NCBI RefSeq assembly: GCF_947172395.1
Contig: NC_069087.1
Coordinates: 12,667,107 to 12,731,106, forward strand
Source of the DNA: Bicyclus anynana
Taxonomy: Eukaryota; Arthropoda; Insecta; Lepidoptera; Nymphalidae
Direction of reading: 5' to 3'
DNA length: 64,000 bases
In this document: positions 49,501-58,500 of the stretch, piece by piece
Numbering within the stretch: the stretch's first letter is position 1
Layout: the number at the start of each line of letters is the position of its first letter
Translations under genes and position numbers: made by a program
Notes under the pieces: generated by a model
Databases searched by the model: none
The model's input: only the letters and a program-made list of their open reading frames with translations
Told to the model about the DNA's origin: nothing

Positions 49501-50269
49501 CGAGTCCTGTCCCTGGGTCTCTTGCGATTTATGTGTAATATAGATATATTAAAATTTCAAGTACTTGTACATATTTTTTCTGTGGTATTACTAAAAGTTA
49601 TAATCTGTACCTACTTATAAAAATATTTTAAAAATTAAAGATTTGTGCGTTTGTTTGTTTATCACGCTATTCGTGAAAAACAAATAAATAACCTGACCGA
49701 TTGTTCGCTTTGAAATTACAAGACCGATTTGAAAAATACTTATATCAATGAAAAGCTACATTATGAGCGAATAACATATGCTATATTTTATCTCTGTATT
49801 CCCATGGAAATAGGAATATGGAAATAGCAGGATTAACTACGAGCTACTGCTATTCTATACCTAATACATATTATACGAGTATTATATAATATTTTAAAGA
49901 GATAAAGTTTGTGGTGAGAGGGTAATCTCTGGATCTATTGCACCGATTTTGAAAATTCTTTTACCAATGTAAAGTCACGTTATTTTTAAGTGTCATAGAC
50001 TAGCATCCCACTATTACGGAAGCAAGAACTACACGGGTCGAGGAGTTTACTATATTTTTCAATAAATACCACAATAATTTCATTCCAGATTGACAGAAGC
50101 GTACGAGCAATACGCGTACGAAACTCTGTCACCGGAATACGAAGACTGGGCGCGACCAATGCCGAAATCAGTTCCTGATAATTTCCATCTGTCACGATAT
50201 GGGCACCTACAAATTGATTACTCTTGCAGCTGGAACTCTCTGGATAGAATTATTCGGAACCAACAATAA
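37544..50269 (+). CDS. Unrecognised 248-aa Pro/Tyr/Glu-rich protein, 3 coding exons
   Basis: Exons are 37544-37913, 41269-41464 and 50089-50269. Splice phases 1 and 2 match across canonical GTGAGT and GTACGA donors and give 248 aa ending in NQQ and TAA. I do not recognise the family. Residues 1-123 are acidic, with DSEGDEE near the N-terminus and several SPDSS-like and tyrosine-rich stretches. Exon 2 encodes a basic patch (ERRRS) and a Pro/Met/Tyr-rich stretch (EEPVYVPMVNPM) ending in KQRRQSR. Exon 3 encodes EAYEQYAYETLSPEYEDW and a compact C-terminus, GHLQIDYSCSWNSLDRII, that looks like a conserved short motif. There is no signal peptide, membrane helix or known catalytic motif. It is probably largely disordered, perhaps an adaptor carrying phosphotyrosine or SH2/SH3-type ligands, but that is inference. 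Introns of 3.4 and 8.6 kb are packed with transposons. Confidence 0.75.
38087..38371 (+). mobile_element. SINE family A copy
   Basis: The B box GGTTCGAATCC is at about 38117, followed by the family body (CATCGTGAGGAAACCTGCAT) and tail GGGTTGTTCATAATGA. The head is partly degraded. Confidence 0.8.
38406..38583 (+). mobile_element. Helitron-like element
   Basis: AATATATAAATGCGAAAGAT to GAAGTCGCGGGCGTTCGCTAG, in intron 1 of the unknown gene. Confidence 0.7.
38753..38828 (+). mobile_element. MITE family M3, truncated copy
   Basis: Only the left end is present (TATAGTCTGGAAAATTCGTT through TATGCGGACGACGGGG). It then ends abruptly at ACTATACC. Confidence 0.6.
39251..39436. mobile_element. MITE family M3 copy
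   Basis: ATAGCTTGGCAAATTCGTTC and GAACTTGTCAAGCTATA bound a 186-bp GC-rich element. The CGCGCGC-ACGACTTCA phrase is repeated inside. Confidence 0.8.
39592..39782 (+). mobile_element. Helitron-like element (Lep1 type)
   Basis: ACTAATATTATACACCTAAA to GCGTGGCGTCAGCTAG. Closely related to 1342-1529. Confidence 0.8.
39911..39969. repeat. Perfect 23-bp-arm hairpin
   Basis: GGAGAAGGATTTTACTTAAT plus ACG and its exact complement flank a GGTTGGTCCAACT core that is itself nearly palindromic. Confidence 0.95.
39977..40051. repeat. Second inverted repeat next to the previous hairpin
   Basis: TCTAAACAATTCCTA is mirrored by TAGGAATTGTTTAGA, with CAAGGAACCT and AGGTTTCTTG further in. Confidence 0.9.
40362..40434. 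repeat. Perfect 35-bp-arm hairpin, 3-base loop
   Basis: Arms 40362-40396 and 40400-40434 (AAACAGTATTTTATGATATG and onwards) are exact complements around CGT. Confidence 0.95.
40567..40843 (-). mobile_element. SINE family A copy fused to a Helitron fragment
   Basis: An antisense copy with GGATTCGAACCC (inverted B box). Its head stops at ACTGGGC, where Helitron sequence (TTTCAGTGTTAGATAGCCC) starts directly. Confidence 0.8.
40844..40950 (+). mobile_element. Helitron 3' fragment fused to a SINE head
   Basis: Starts at TTTCAGTGTTAGATAGCCC and ends GCGCGGCATCAGCTAC, with a mutated terminal CTAG. Confidence 0.7.
41071..41241 (+). mobile_element. SINE family B, 3' half, next to exon 2 of the unknown gene
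   Basis: Starts at CAAGCGATTTAGCGTTCCGG and ends in an A-run whose last base lies 27 bases before the exon at 41269. Confidence 0.8.
41530..41930. mobile_element. MITE family M5 copy, direct repeat of 42328-42740
   Basis: Shared phrases include GTTACCTCATAACTTCGTCA, TTTTGTTTG-AAGAGTA and GAAGGCGGTG-CAACACAGTG in the same order. The ends are less perfect. Confidence 0.7.
42328..42740. mobile_element. MITE family M5 with perfect 14-bp ends
   Basis: AACCGACTTCAAAA at 42328-42341 and its exact complement at 42727-42740 bound a 413-bp element in intron 2 of the unknown gene. Confidence 0.8.
43013..44136. repeat. Giant near-perfect palindrome, two 550-bp arms, 24-bp spacer
   Basis: Arms 43013-43562 and 43587-44136 are reverse complements. 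I found no mismatch when comparing them segment by segment. The AT-rich spacer is 43563-43586. Each arm holds the same pieces: a GC-rich outer stretch (GCGCGCCTACCTGCGC), a short acidic coding-like run ending EDEDSDDEDSDED and stop, AATAAA-type signals, and an inner block with ATCTATCTCGCTTGCAC. It lies inside intron 2 of the unknown 248-aa gene and ends next to a MITE at 44151. It may be a foldback element, a recent inverted duplication or an assembly artefact. Confidence 0.95.
44151..44470 (-). mobile_element. MITE family M1, copy with CAGACTAATTACATAAGGAC ends
   Basis: Terminal inverted repeats read CAGACTAATTACATAAGGAC on one side and GTAATTAGTCTCAGG on the other. The interior matches, in inverted orientation, the copy at 14312-14636 (shared CTGCCTCGCTAGAC, GATCATATACTTTGA and ACACAAAAAGGTATTTT pieces). 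Confidence 0.8.
45050..45495 (+). mobile_element. Helitron-like element
   Basis: TTTTTTGTCTGTCTGTCCG, GGGGTGAAATAGGGGTTG and GAAGTCGCGGGAGTTTGCTA are the internal and terminal phrases. A second element follows immediately. Confidence 0.65.
45505..45618 (+). mobile_element. Helitron-like element adjoining the previous one
   Basis: ATAAAAGCTAAAGTTCACGA to GTAGTCGCGGGCGTCCGCTAG. Confidence 0.65.
45626..47234. other. Intron 2 of the unknown gene, AT-rich stretch
   Basis: No exon or repeat could be identified apart from scattered microsatellite-like runs. Confidence 0.5.
47235..47395 (+). mobile_element. Helitron-like internal fragment
   Basis: The phrase ATTGGTTCAGCCGATCCAGA and the preceding TCCGGGAGTAAAGTACCC match Helitron interiors. 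No ends are visible. Confidence 0.45.
48176..48405 (+). repeat. Dispersed repeat R3, copy 1
   Basis: AATGAATAT-TGTATGGATTTTTAAA and ATCGGCTTGTATTGATTCTT are shared with 51935-52125. Confidence 0.7.
48484..48709 (+). mobile_element. Helitron-like 3' part
   Basis: Contains GGCGTCTCCTTGTATACGCG and CATCCCGGAAAAATCCATCC, and ends GAAGTCGCGAGCGTCCGCTAG. Confidence 0.7.
49193..49380. mobile_element. MITE family M2 copy
   Basis: Arms CTCCTGTTGCCAAGCGGCAC and GACTTGCCACTCGGCTACAG, with TCACGTGA at 49277-49284. The central part is inverted relative to the copy at 36001. Confidence 0.8.
49605..50042 (+). mobile_element. Two decayed Helitron-like copies before exon 3 of the unknown gene
   Basis: Copy one (about 49605-49850) has GACCGATTTGAAAAATAC. 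Copy two (about 49886-50042) starts TATTTTAAAGAGATAAAGTTT and has GGGTAATCTCTGGATC. The second ends about 47 bases before the exon. Confidence 0.6.
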
Positions 50270-50290
50270 TAATCCATACTTACTATAATT

Positions 50291-50485
50291 AACCGGCTGG
50301 TGGCACTGTTACCACCCTACTGGCAAAGACGTACCGCCAAGCGATTTTGCGTTCCGGTGCGATGACGTGTAGAAACCGGAAGTGGGTTTTAATCCTACTT
50401 CTTACAAGCTAGCCATCTAGGATTGCATCATTACTTTCCATCAGGTGAGATTGTTATCAAGGGCAAACTTGTAAAGAATATTAAA
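50291..50485 (+). mobile_element. SINE family B, 5'-truncated
   Basis: Begins GTGGCACTGTTACCACCCTA, about 20 bases after the stop codon of the unknown gene, so it is likely within its 3' UTR. Confidence 0.75.
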
Positions 50486-51744
50486 TACTACCTACAATTA
50501 ATATTTACCTATAACACAAATAGATATATACCTACCATGTATTTTTAGTTTCTGCACTTCCTGGGAAAACTACTCATTATATATATATATAGATAGAATA
50601 TTAAGGTACGAATGCTCAAATTAATTTCGCATAGTGATACGTCTGAATGAAATTAAGGCAATTGGTGACTTGTCGCCTCAGTTTCGAAGCGCTAGTGCTA
50701 CTTGTACATCTAATAGTATAAAATCATTGATGAAATCACTTTAACAAAAATATTCTGTATTTTTATTTTTTTTTATATTTTCTGAATTTATCTTTGACCG
50801 CCAAATTTACCTAATTTAAATCATCTTCGTATTTGCTATTGCATGTATAGTTGTAATTCAGAATGTTATAAAATAATTATTAACGAAGGCTGTACTCCTA
50901 TGATTTTGCAAATATAGTTATTGAGTTATTGAACAACTGTTGTATTTATGTAAGTAATAGAATTGAATGCATTGTATGTAAGAATAATCTGTATTTCCTT
51001 TAAGTAAGTCAAGGAATTATGAGATTTTAGAGTTACTAAGTAGTGTAACAAAGGTGTGTAACTTCATAATTTTATATTATGTTTTTATTAGTATTACCGA
51101 AGAAATCGTAGCATGCACATTATCTTTATCAGGCTAAGCAAATGGAAAATGCTTCTAATTATGTATACGCTAAGATTTAATAAAAGTTGTAATGAATTGA
51201 AACGTTAAATCTATAGTTAAATTGATTGTTTATGGTCCTGGTGAGTGCAAGCCAAATAATTTCTTTCAACGAATTAATTAATTAAGTATTAAATAATAGA
51301 TACTATATATTAAATAACATTAAGATATTCAAAAATTATATAAAGAGAAGTTTCCTCACTATGTACTTATCATCATATTTTAGAGTTAATGTAAATCTTT
51401 TATTGATAGTTTTAATGTAAATCTATTATTATCTCATCTTTTAAAATTAATGCTATGGCCAAAGATAATAAAATATGATTGTTTGAAATTGAGTTTCTTT
51501 TTATTTTCAATTTTATTGCACTATAATCGTAAAAACAGATCTCGAAAACTAACGTGTTCTGTTCAAATGGTTCCTATCTTATTATTTAACTAACCATTTA
51601 AATAGGTATCTATCTGCGGATATACCTACGTTTTAATATTGTATCAATTATATCATAGATCTGCTGTGATTCAAAAATGTTTAATTAGTGGGTATCTGTA
51701 GCGAAAGATGAAATTTTGACTAAGTTAAGCCGTTTAAGAAATTA
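50486..51744. other. Downstream of the unknown gene
   Basis: AT-rich, with candidate polyA hexamers near 51178 and 51467. It may be a long 3' UTR or plain intergenic sequence. Confidence 0.35.
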
Positions 51745-51931
51745 AATATCACGTCTCAAACGGTGAAGGAAAAACAGCGTGACGAAATCTGCATACCAGG
51801 GAATTTTCTTATTTCTCTGCATGTGTGAAGTCTGCCGACCTGCATTGGGCCAGCGTGGTGGACTATTGGCCTAACCCCTCTCATTGTGAGAGGAGACTAG
51901 CAGTGAGCCGAATATGGGTTGATAATGATGA
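51745..51931 (+). mobile_element. SINE family A, 5'-truncated
   Basis: Begins in the body (TCTCAAACGGTGAAGG) and keeps the tail GAATATGGGTTGATAATGAT. The tRNA-like head is missing. Confidence 0.75.
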
Positions 51932-51934
51932 AGT

Positions 51935-52125
51935 CACCAAAGAAAAGGAAAATCACACCGCTTGATACAAACTCCGGTTTCATCGGTACATCCATACATA
52001 TTTATTACAATAATGAATATGTATGTATGGATTTTTAAAACACAACACAAAGCAAGGTTAAAAAAGGGAATCGGCTTGTATGGACTCTTCGCCACTGGTA
52101 CCTACCTATAAGTATTATTATCCAC
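51935..52125 (+). repeat. Dispersed repeat R3, copy 2
   Basis: Same order of phrases as 48176-48405, ending ATCGGCTTGTATGGACTCTT and CGCCACTGGTACC. Confidence 0.7.
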
Positions 52126-53877
52126 TGTAAACATGGAGTAACTCTCTACTTAGTCGCAGTAATAGTTTTCATTTCCATAATATTAAGTAAACTACAGCGT
52201 GGTTAACTTTCCATGCTTTCCACATAGATTATAGTGAGAGACACGATTTTAATGGATGACAATTAGTTAAAGGTATAATATAATATAAATAGGTATCTAC
52301 TTAAGTACTTACTTTCTTTTTCTATTAGATTTATCTGGCATCTGAATAAATTTATTTTGCAACTAGATTGTATTTTTTGAGAATACTTTCAATTTTATGT
52401 CAGCATCATCTATAGTGAGGTAACTTATGAATAATCATGTGCAAACTGCAAAGATGGTTAATTACTAACATTTTTATAGCAACGTGCTTGTAACAAATTG
52501 CTTTTTTCGTATCATTATTCACTACATAAAAAAACACGATCAAAAAAGAATGTTTCTTTATTATTGTAATGACGAAATGGCAGAAGAGTTTTACGTAACA
52601 TAAATTATGCTATTCGTAATACCTATTAGACACATTGCTCTAGTAATTATGGAAATAGCAAAAAATACGTTTTTTATATTACGAAGTGATTTATTATGCA
52701 TTGCAGTAGCGTAGGTACCTAATCAAAACGACCAAAACGATTGGAGCATAAATAACATCGATCGTAGATCGTTAGATGGGCCTCAAAGCGTCGCGGAATT
52801 GTCTTTGGTTTCGCACATTGAGTACGTCATCACTCGTAACACATTTCTCTTTATTCATGTTGTTGCTTGTGTTTTTACACTTCCAAAATGAACACGAAGG
52901 CATAATTAACGGATTAAAATAAATATTTTTTGAAGTCCACGTCCACTCACACTAAGATAAGATGTGCGTGCACGTCTTTGGGTAATGACATAAAAATGTG
53001 CGTTCTTCGATGCGATCTATTATATATCATCAAATAGTTAGTCTATTTGATGATATATTAAATTTTACCAACTATATAAACTGTAGTTACCTTTAACATT
53101 TAGTATTTTAGATAAGCCTACGGGATTTAATATTTATGAACCAAATTTCATGTTCAAATGGTTCGTGTAAAGACGCTACTAGTAATGTATTCTAAGTTCA
53201 TAATCTATAGAATTTGGCACCTACTTAGATATCATCTCTTTTGTTGGCATACTCGATAACGACACACATTTGTGATATTGAATTTGGCCCCCATTTTAAC
53301 ATTTATATTGTATTTTATTTAGGCTCCTATCGTTTTGGTTGTTTTGAGTACTAACAGTACTTGTCGCTGTTATCTCTAATTTGGCTGACGCTCTTCCGCG
53401 CGTCTCTATATATTTAGTAATATTTTACATTTTCTAGGATCTATTTCTAATACAAACAACTAGTAGTTCACTAGAATGAAGTTGTAGTTATTAGGTTACA
53501 GCTACCAACAATGTATTGCGTAAGACCAACTAATTAATATTGGGATAGTGTACTGAGCAATAGAACCCAATCATGACCTCGTTGCACATATGAATGACAA
53601 ACGATTTTTTTATTAAGCAACTTCGTAGCTAATGTAATCTTCTGTAACTATATTGGGTAGCAAGTATCTATAACACTAAATAACTGCCTATTGTGTATAT
53701 AATCATTTAGTTTCAAACATAAAAGCAGAAGAACAATTCCCTTGGAAAATTTTAAACGTTTTGTTTAGATACATCAGTCTAATAATCTAAGAGCCCGTGA
53801 ACTCCAGACCTTCGTCATTTTATAAAAGTTGAAAGTTTGTCAGCTCACGCTCCTACTAAAGGTAGCCACATAAGCAG
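52126..53877. other. Intergenic, nothing recognised
   Basis: AT-rich sequence without a coding frame, apart from the short hairpin at 53028-53063. Confidence 0.5.
53028..53063. repeat. Short AT-rich hairpin
   Basis: TATATCATCAAATAG and its complement are separated by a 5-base loop. It is intergenic, and its function is unknown. Confidence 0.75.
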
Positions 53878-54070
53878 CCCCTGTAGCCAAGTGCACGTCG
53901 ATTCTCTTTCTTTGATCGCTAACGCTTCGAAAACTAGAAAAAAAATATGGGAATGACAGATCTTGATCACGTGACCTGTCGATAGTAAATGTCATTCCCA
54001 TAAATTTTTCTAGTTTAAGAAGCGTTAGCTATCGTAGAAAGAGAATCGACGTGCCAATTGGCTACAGGGG
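53878..54070. mobile_element. MITE family M2 copy
   Basis: CCCCTGTAGCCAAGTGCACG and GTGCCAATTGGCTACAGGGG bound it. TCACGTGA lies at 53967-53974. CAG flanks both ends and may be the target-site duplication. Confidence 0.85.
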
Positions 54071-54435
54071 CAGTCTGGACCGTGGTGGCTTTGGAAGGTA
54101 ACAGGTTTCAAGAATCCATACCTTCAACCTATTAAGTAAAAAGTGTAATTTTTTTATATTTTCCTCGGCATAATATAAGAAATTATATCCTCATTCGGCA
54201 GACACGTAATTTCATGGGAAACTCTTTTCAAGAGACCTTTAAAGTTTTATCTTGAGTAGTGTTTTTCGAAGGGTTGCCGCGAAGATAAGTGACTGGCGAC
54301 TATTTATAATATATTGTCGATAAAAATAAAAAATTACACTATACTCAGACGGTTCAGGGTCTGAATCCTTGAAACCTTACCTCCCAAAGCCACCACGGCC
54401 CAAACTCCATAATTGGCTACCTTACTTACCTATAG

Positions 54436-54752
54436 AGTCGTGATAGCCCAGTGGATATGACCTCTGCCTCCGATTCCGGAGGGTGTGGGTTTGAATCCGG
54501 TCCGGAGCATGCACTTCCAACTTTTCAGTTGTGTGCATTTTAAGAATTTAAATATCACTTATCTCAAACGGTAAAGGAAAAACTTCGTGAGGAAACCTGC
54601 ATAGCAGAGAATTAATAATTCTCTGCGTGTGTGAAGTGTCTGCCAATCAGCATTGGGGCAGCGTGGTGGACTATTGGCATAATCCCTCTCATTTTGAGAG
54701 GAGACTCGAGCTCAGCAGTGAGCCCAATATGTGTTGATAATGATGATGATGA
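54436..54752 (+). mobile_element. SINE family A, near full length
   Basis: Starts GTCGTGATAGCCCAGTGG and keeps B box GGTTTGAATCC, the body and a (GAT)n tail. This is the best-preserved copy in sense orientation. Confidence 0.85.
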
Positions 54753-55573
54753 CTTACCTATGGTAAGAGCAATAGCTAACAAATTTCCAGCTTATAAAAT
54801 GATGTAGGTCTGGCTGTCTAGCTCTCCGTCTATAAGTATGCGTAATTATTTGCGGTAACAATCACGCTCACAATGTCTTTTTTCTGTGATCTATTCTAAT
54901 TTTTCTTTTTTTGCTCTAATCCAACAATGTATGTACACACGGGCGTATAAGAATGAAGAATCAACAAGTGAAAGTGCATAAGGAAATGAAAACAACGCCA
55001 AGACATCTCTAAACGTGCATTTTATTTTAAATTGTATAGCGAGCGTTTTTAACCTGCAATGGCTAGACATATTTACATTATTTTCAGTGGTGTGCACAAG
55101 GTTTTTAGCTAGGGTAGGGATTCTACATACAAATTATAAAAGTCGGAAAACTTTTCTCCAATACAAGTTCGTACTGGCTTCTCAAGGGTTAGTTGTGCAT
55201 TTTGCATCTATGGAATGCACGCCACTTATTATTTTAGGAAGGCTGAAATTGAAATTGCCCATCTCCGGCCCTGTTCTACCCTAACTAACCAACATTTTAC
55301 ATAAATCTTAAAAAATCTTGTTAGTCCTACTTTAATAATGAAATCATTACTTTAGCAAAAATAGTTTGCCACAACGTTTGACGACATATTCAATTCACCT
55401 TTAGTTTCTCCCTAATGGGACAAGCAAAGATCGTTGGTCATACATCCTGAATTTACGACATTTTTTTAAGGCATAAATCTTTTCAGCCTTCCTATAAAGA
55501 GGTAGGTCTCGCTATCTCAGGTTCATTTTACAAAAATAAGTGTCCCGCTATTTGTCAGTAAAAATGATGCACC
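54753..55573. other. Intergenic / 3' flank of the coiled-coil gene
   Basis: Short spurious frames only. No strong AATAAA was found close to the stop codon at 55574. Confidence 0.4.
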
Positions 55574-58500
55574 CTACTGATTTAGATAGTCCTTGTCGCT
55601 ATAAAGTTTTCTCTTCTTAATTGAGAATGTTTTCTCGTCTTTCTGTACATTCTGTACTTTATTATCACGGTGCATAACTTGTAGTGTTGGGGTTTTATTC
55701 CAGCTTGACGCTTGATTGGGTTTCGGGTAAGAACGAATAGGGACGGAATTGACTTTGACAGTTTGCATATAATTTACTGGAGTGGAATTGACTTTGACAG
55801 TTTGCATATAATTTACAGGAGTGGAATTGACTTTAACAGTTTCCATAGTTCCGTGCTTGCTCTGCGCGGAATACGGGCGCTCTACCTTATTTTCGACTTG
55901 TGACTGTGAACTTTGAGAGGCATAGTTATTTTGAGCTAAATATTCTTTGAATCGCTTCTGTTTCAACTTCTCCTCCAAATCTTCGATTTTCTGTGGCAGG
56001 TGATACACAAAAATGTTTATACAATGTTCTAATGTACAAGCCTCAATATATAAAACTACCAATATGGTAGTTTTCCTGTTCGATTTCCGAAAATGAGGTC
56101 TTGGATACAATTAAAATTAATTGAATATGCAATTTCGAAAAAGGCACATGTCGGATATTTTGTACATAGGTACATCTTAGAAATATAAAATATCTAATAA
56201 TATATATTTAGATTAATTTAAAATAAAATAGTATTGGTAATTTTTGCAAAAAAACGCAATATGTACCATAATTGAACTTTTAGAAATTATACACTGGTTT
56301 GGAAAATCATTAGATTTTTGTATCTGCTAATAAATAAATTGATTGATTGAGTGATTCAATTCCTGAATATTTTTTTCGAAATTGCATATTCCATTATAAT
56401 ATTGTATTTTTATTGTGCGTATTTTGAAATTGATTTCCGTGTGCTCGTTTTTTTTCTCTCAGTCGTCTGAAGTGCCACCCTGGACGGGATTCCCTAAGCA
56501 ATTAAATAGCTTATAGGTTAATCAGTACTAAGTTTCAAGGATGTCTGAAGAGAATCTTTAAGTACTTCCTGGAGAGCCTACTTTAAATCTTCTTTAGAAA
56601 AGAACAAACTCTGAGAGTTTACCCTACGGTCTGAACCTTCTCCTCATGCTCTAGCACCACTACGTTCATATTTAGGTAAGGAGAACAAACCCTGAGAGCT
56701 TACCCTACGGTAGACTTCAATGTTGGCATCAGAACGCGCTGCCAGCAGTCTCAATTGCTCCTGCAGCTGGCTCGTCTCTACGGCACTCCTCTGAACCTTC
56801 TCCTCATACTCTAGCACCACTACGTTCATCTTGGGAGAAGAATTAAAGAATAACATTATTTTACTGGACGGAGATGGCTCAAAATTGTATGAAGTCTATA
56901 GGACTCTATAGGCCTTAACGTAAATGTTTGCTTTGTTGGTTAATCATGAAATACTGGTAAATGGATTTGACTGAAAGGAGATACTTGGAAGAGGTTGATG
57001 TTTATTTTACCTTTACCTCTGACGGTCTCTACGTGACATTTTATAGTAACGCTAAATCGTTTGGCGGTACGTCTTTGCCACTAGGGTGGTAACCAGCCAC
57101 GGCCGATTCCTACCACCAGTCCAGACCTGAGCCAATTTAGAAATTATTAAATCCTAAACTGATCCGAGCTGGGAATTGAACATAGGACCTCTCATTTGTG
57201 AACCACAGGCCTGTTAACTTCGGCAGTAAGGAAGGCAAAAATACGCAAAATAAATCTGTAGAGAGAGTAGCCTAATTGGGAATTTGAACTATCATGAGTG
57301 TAATTCAAAAAAATTTATTATGAAACACGGCAAAAACTAACGTGATTCAACCTCGTGAATCGTGCCCCGTTAACAAGAACCAGCTCATGACTAAGGGCCC
57401 CGTATGGTTTCTAAACTAGTAGTAAGTCGGGCACACTCCGACGTTGTATCACGTGAGTTGTAGCCGTGTTCCATAATAAATGAATACCTTATCTCTATTA
57501 GCCTCTTCTATTTCCTTAAATTTGTCTTTTAGTTCTTCGATGACGCAGGTGAGTTCAGCTATCTTGGTGTCGGAGTCATATTGAATCTGTTGAACTAACA
57601 ATACAAATATTTTCTCCATTCCTCTCTGCAGGGCTAGGCGTCCCTCCTTATAGGAGAGGGAATATTATGGAGCTTCGACCCACCACACTGCTCCAATGCA
57701 GGTAAATTCATTTTAACACGCAACGCAATACAAGATTTTAGGTAACAGCGGCATCATAAAAGGGCGACGGCATCACCCCGCGCGCGACTTTATTGACTTT
57801 ATGTATGACCTGCGCGTTGCGACGAGCTGATTTCCGAGACCTCATAAAAATTGCATCCGACTATACTAAACTGCTCTTAATACTTGGACGGTGTGAACAT
57901 TTGAAACCTGCTCCTCCTCAATCTCCCAAAGCCACCACGGTCCAGTAATAGGAGTATGGGCTCGCAAACACTTCTTTATAAAGTGACGAATATCTGGTCA
58001 TCACAAGATCAACATAGTATACTAGCGTGTTAGCCCTTAGACCCCTAAATCCGGCCCTATTGCAAAATCCGTTCTCAGCGGAGTTTACAAACTAAACTAC
58101 CTCTCTGCCAAATTTCATCTTTATACGTCAAGAGGTTCTCGAGATTTCGTGCTTAGTGACCTTTCGCTTTTATATAAGTTTGTTCGTTATCAACCTATAT
58201 TCGGCTCACTCCTGAATCCGAGTCTCCTCTCAGAATGAGTGAGGTTAGGCTAATAGTCCACCACGCTGACCGAATGCGGATTGGCAGACTTCACACACGC
58301 AAAGAATTAAGAAAATTCTCTGGTATGCAGGTTTCCTCACGATGTTTTCCTTCGCCGTGTGAGAACGTGATAATTAGTTTCTTAAAATGCACACAACTGA
58401 AAAGTTGGAGGTGCATGCCCCGGACTGAATTCGAACCCACACTCTATGGAATCGGAGGCAGAGATCATATCCACTTGGCTATCACGGCGCTAATTCATAT

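Noticed and set aside
54436..54505. Genuine tRNA gene in SINE family A head
   Set aside because: Same reasoning: it is the head of a multi-copy SINE with no proper anticodon arm.
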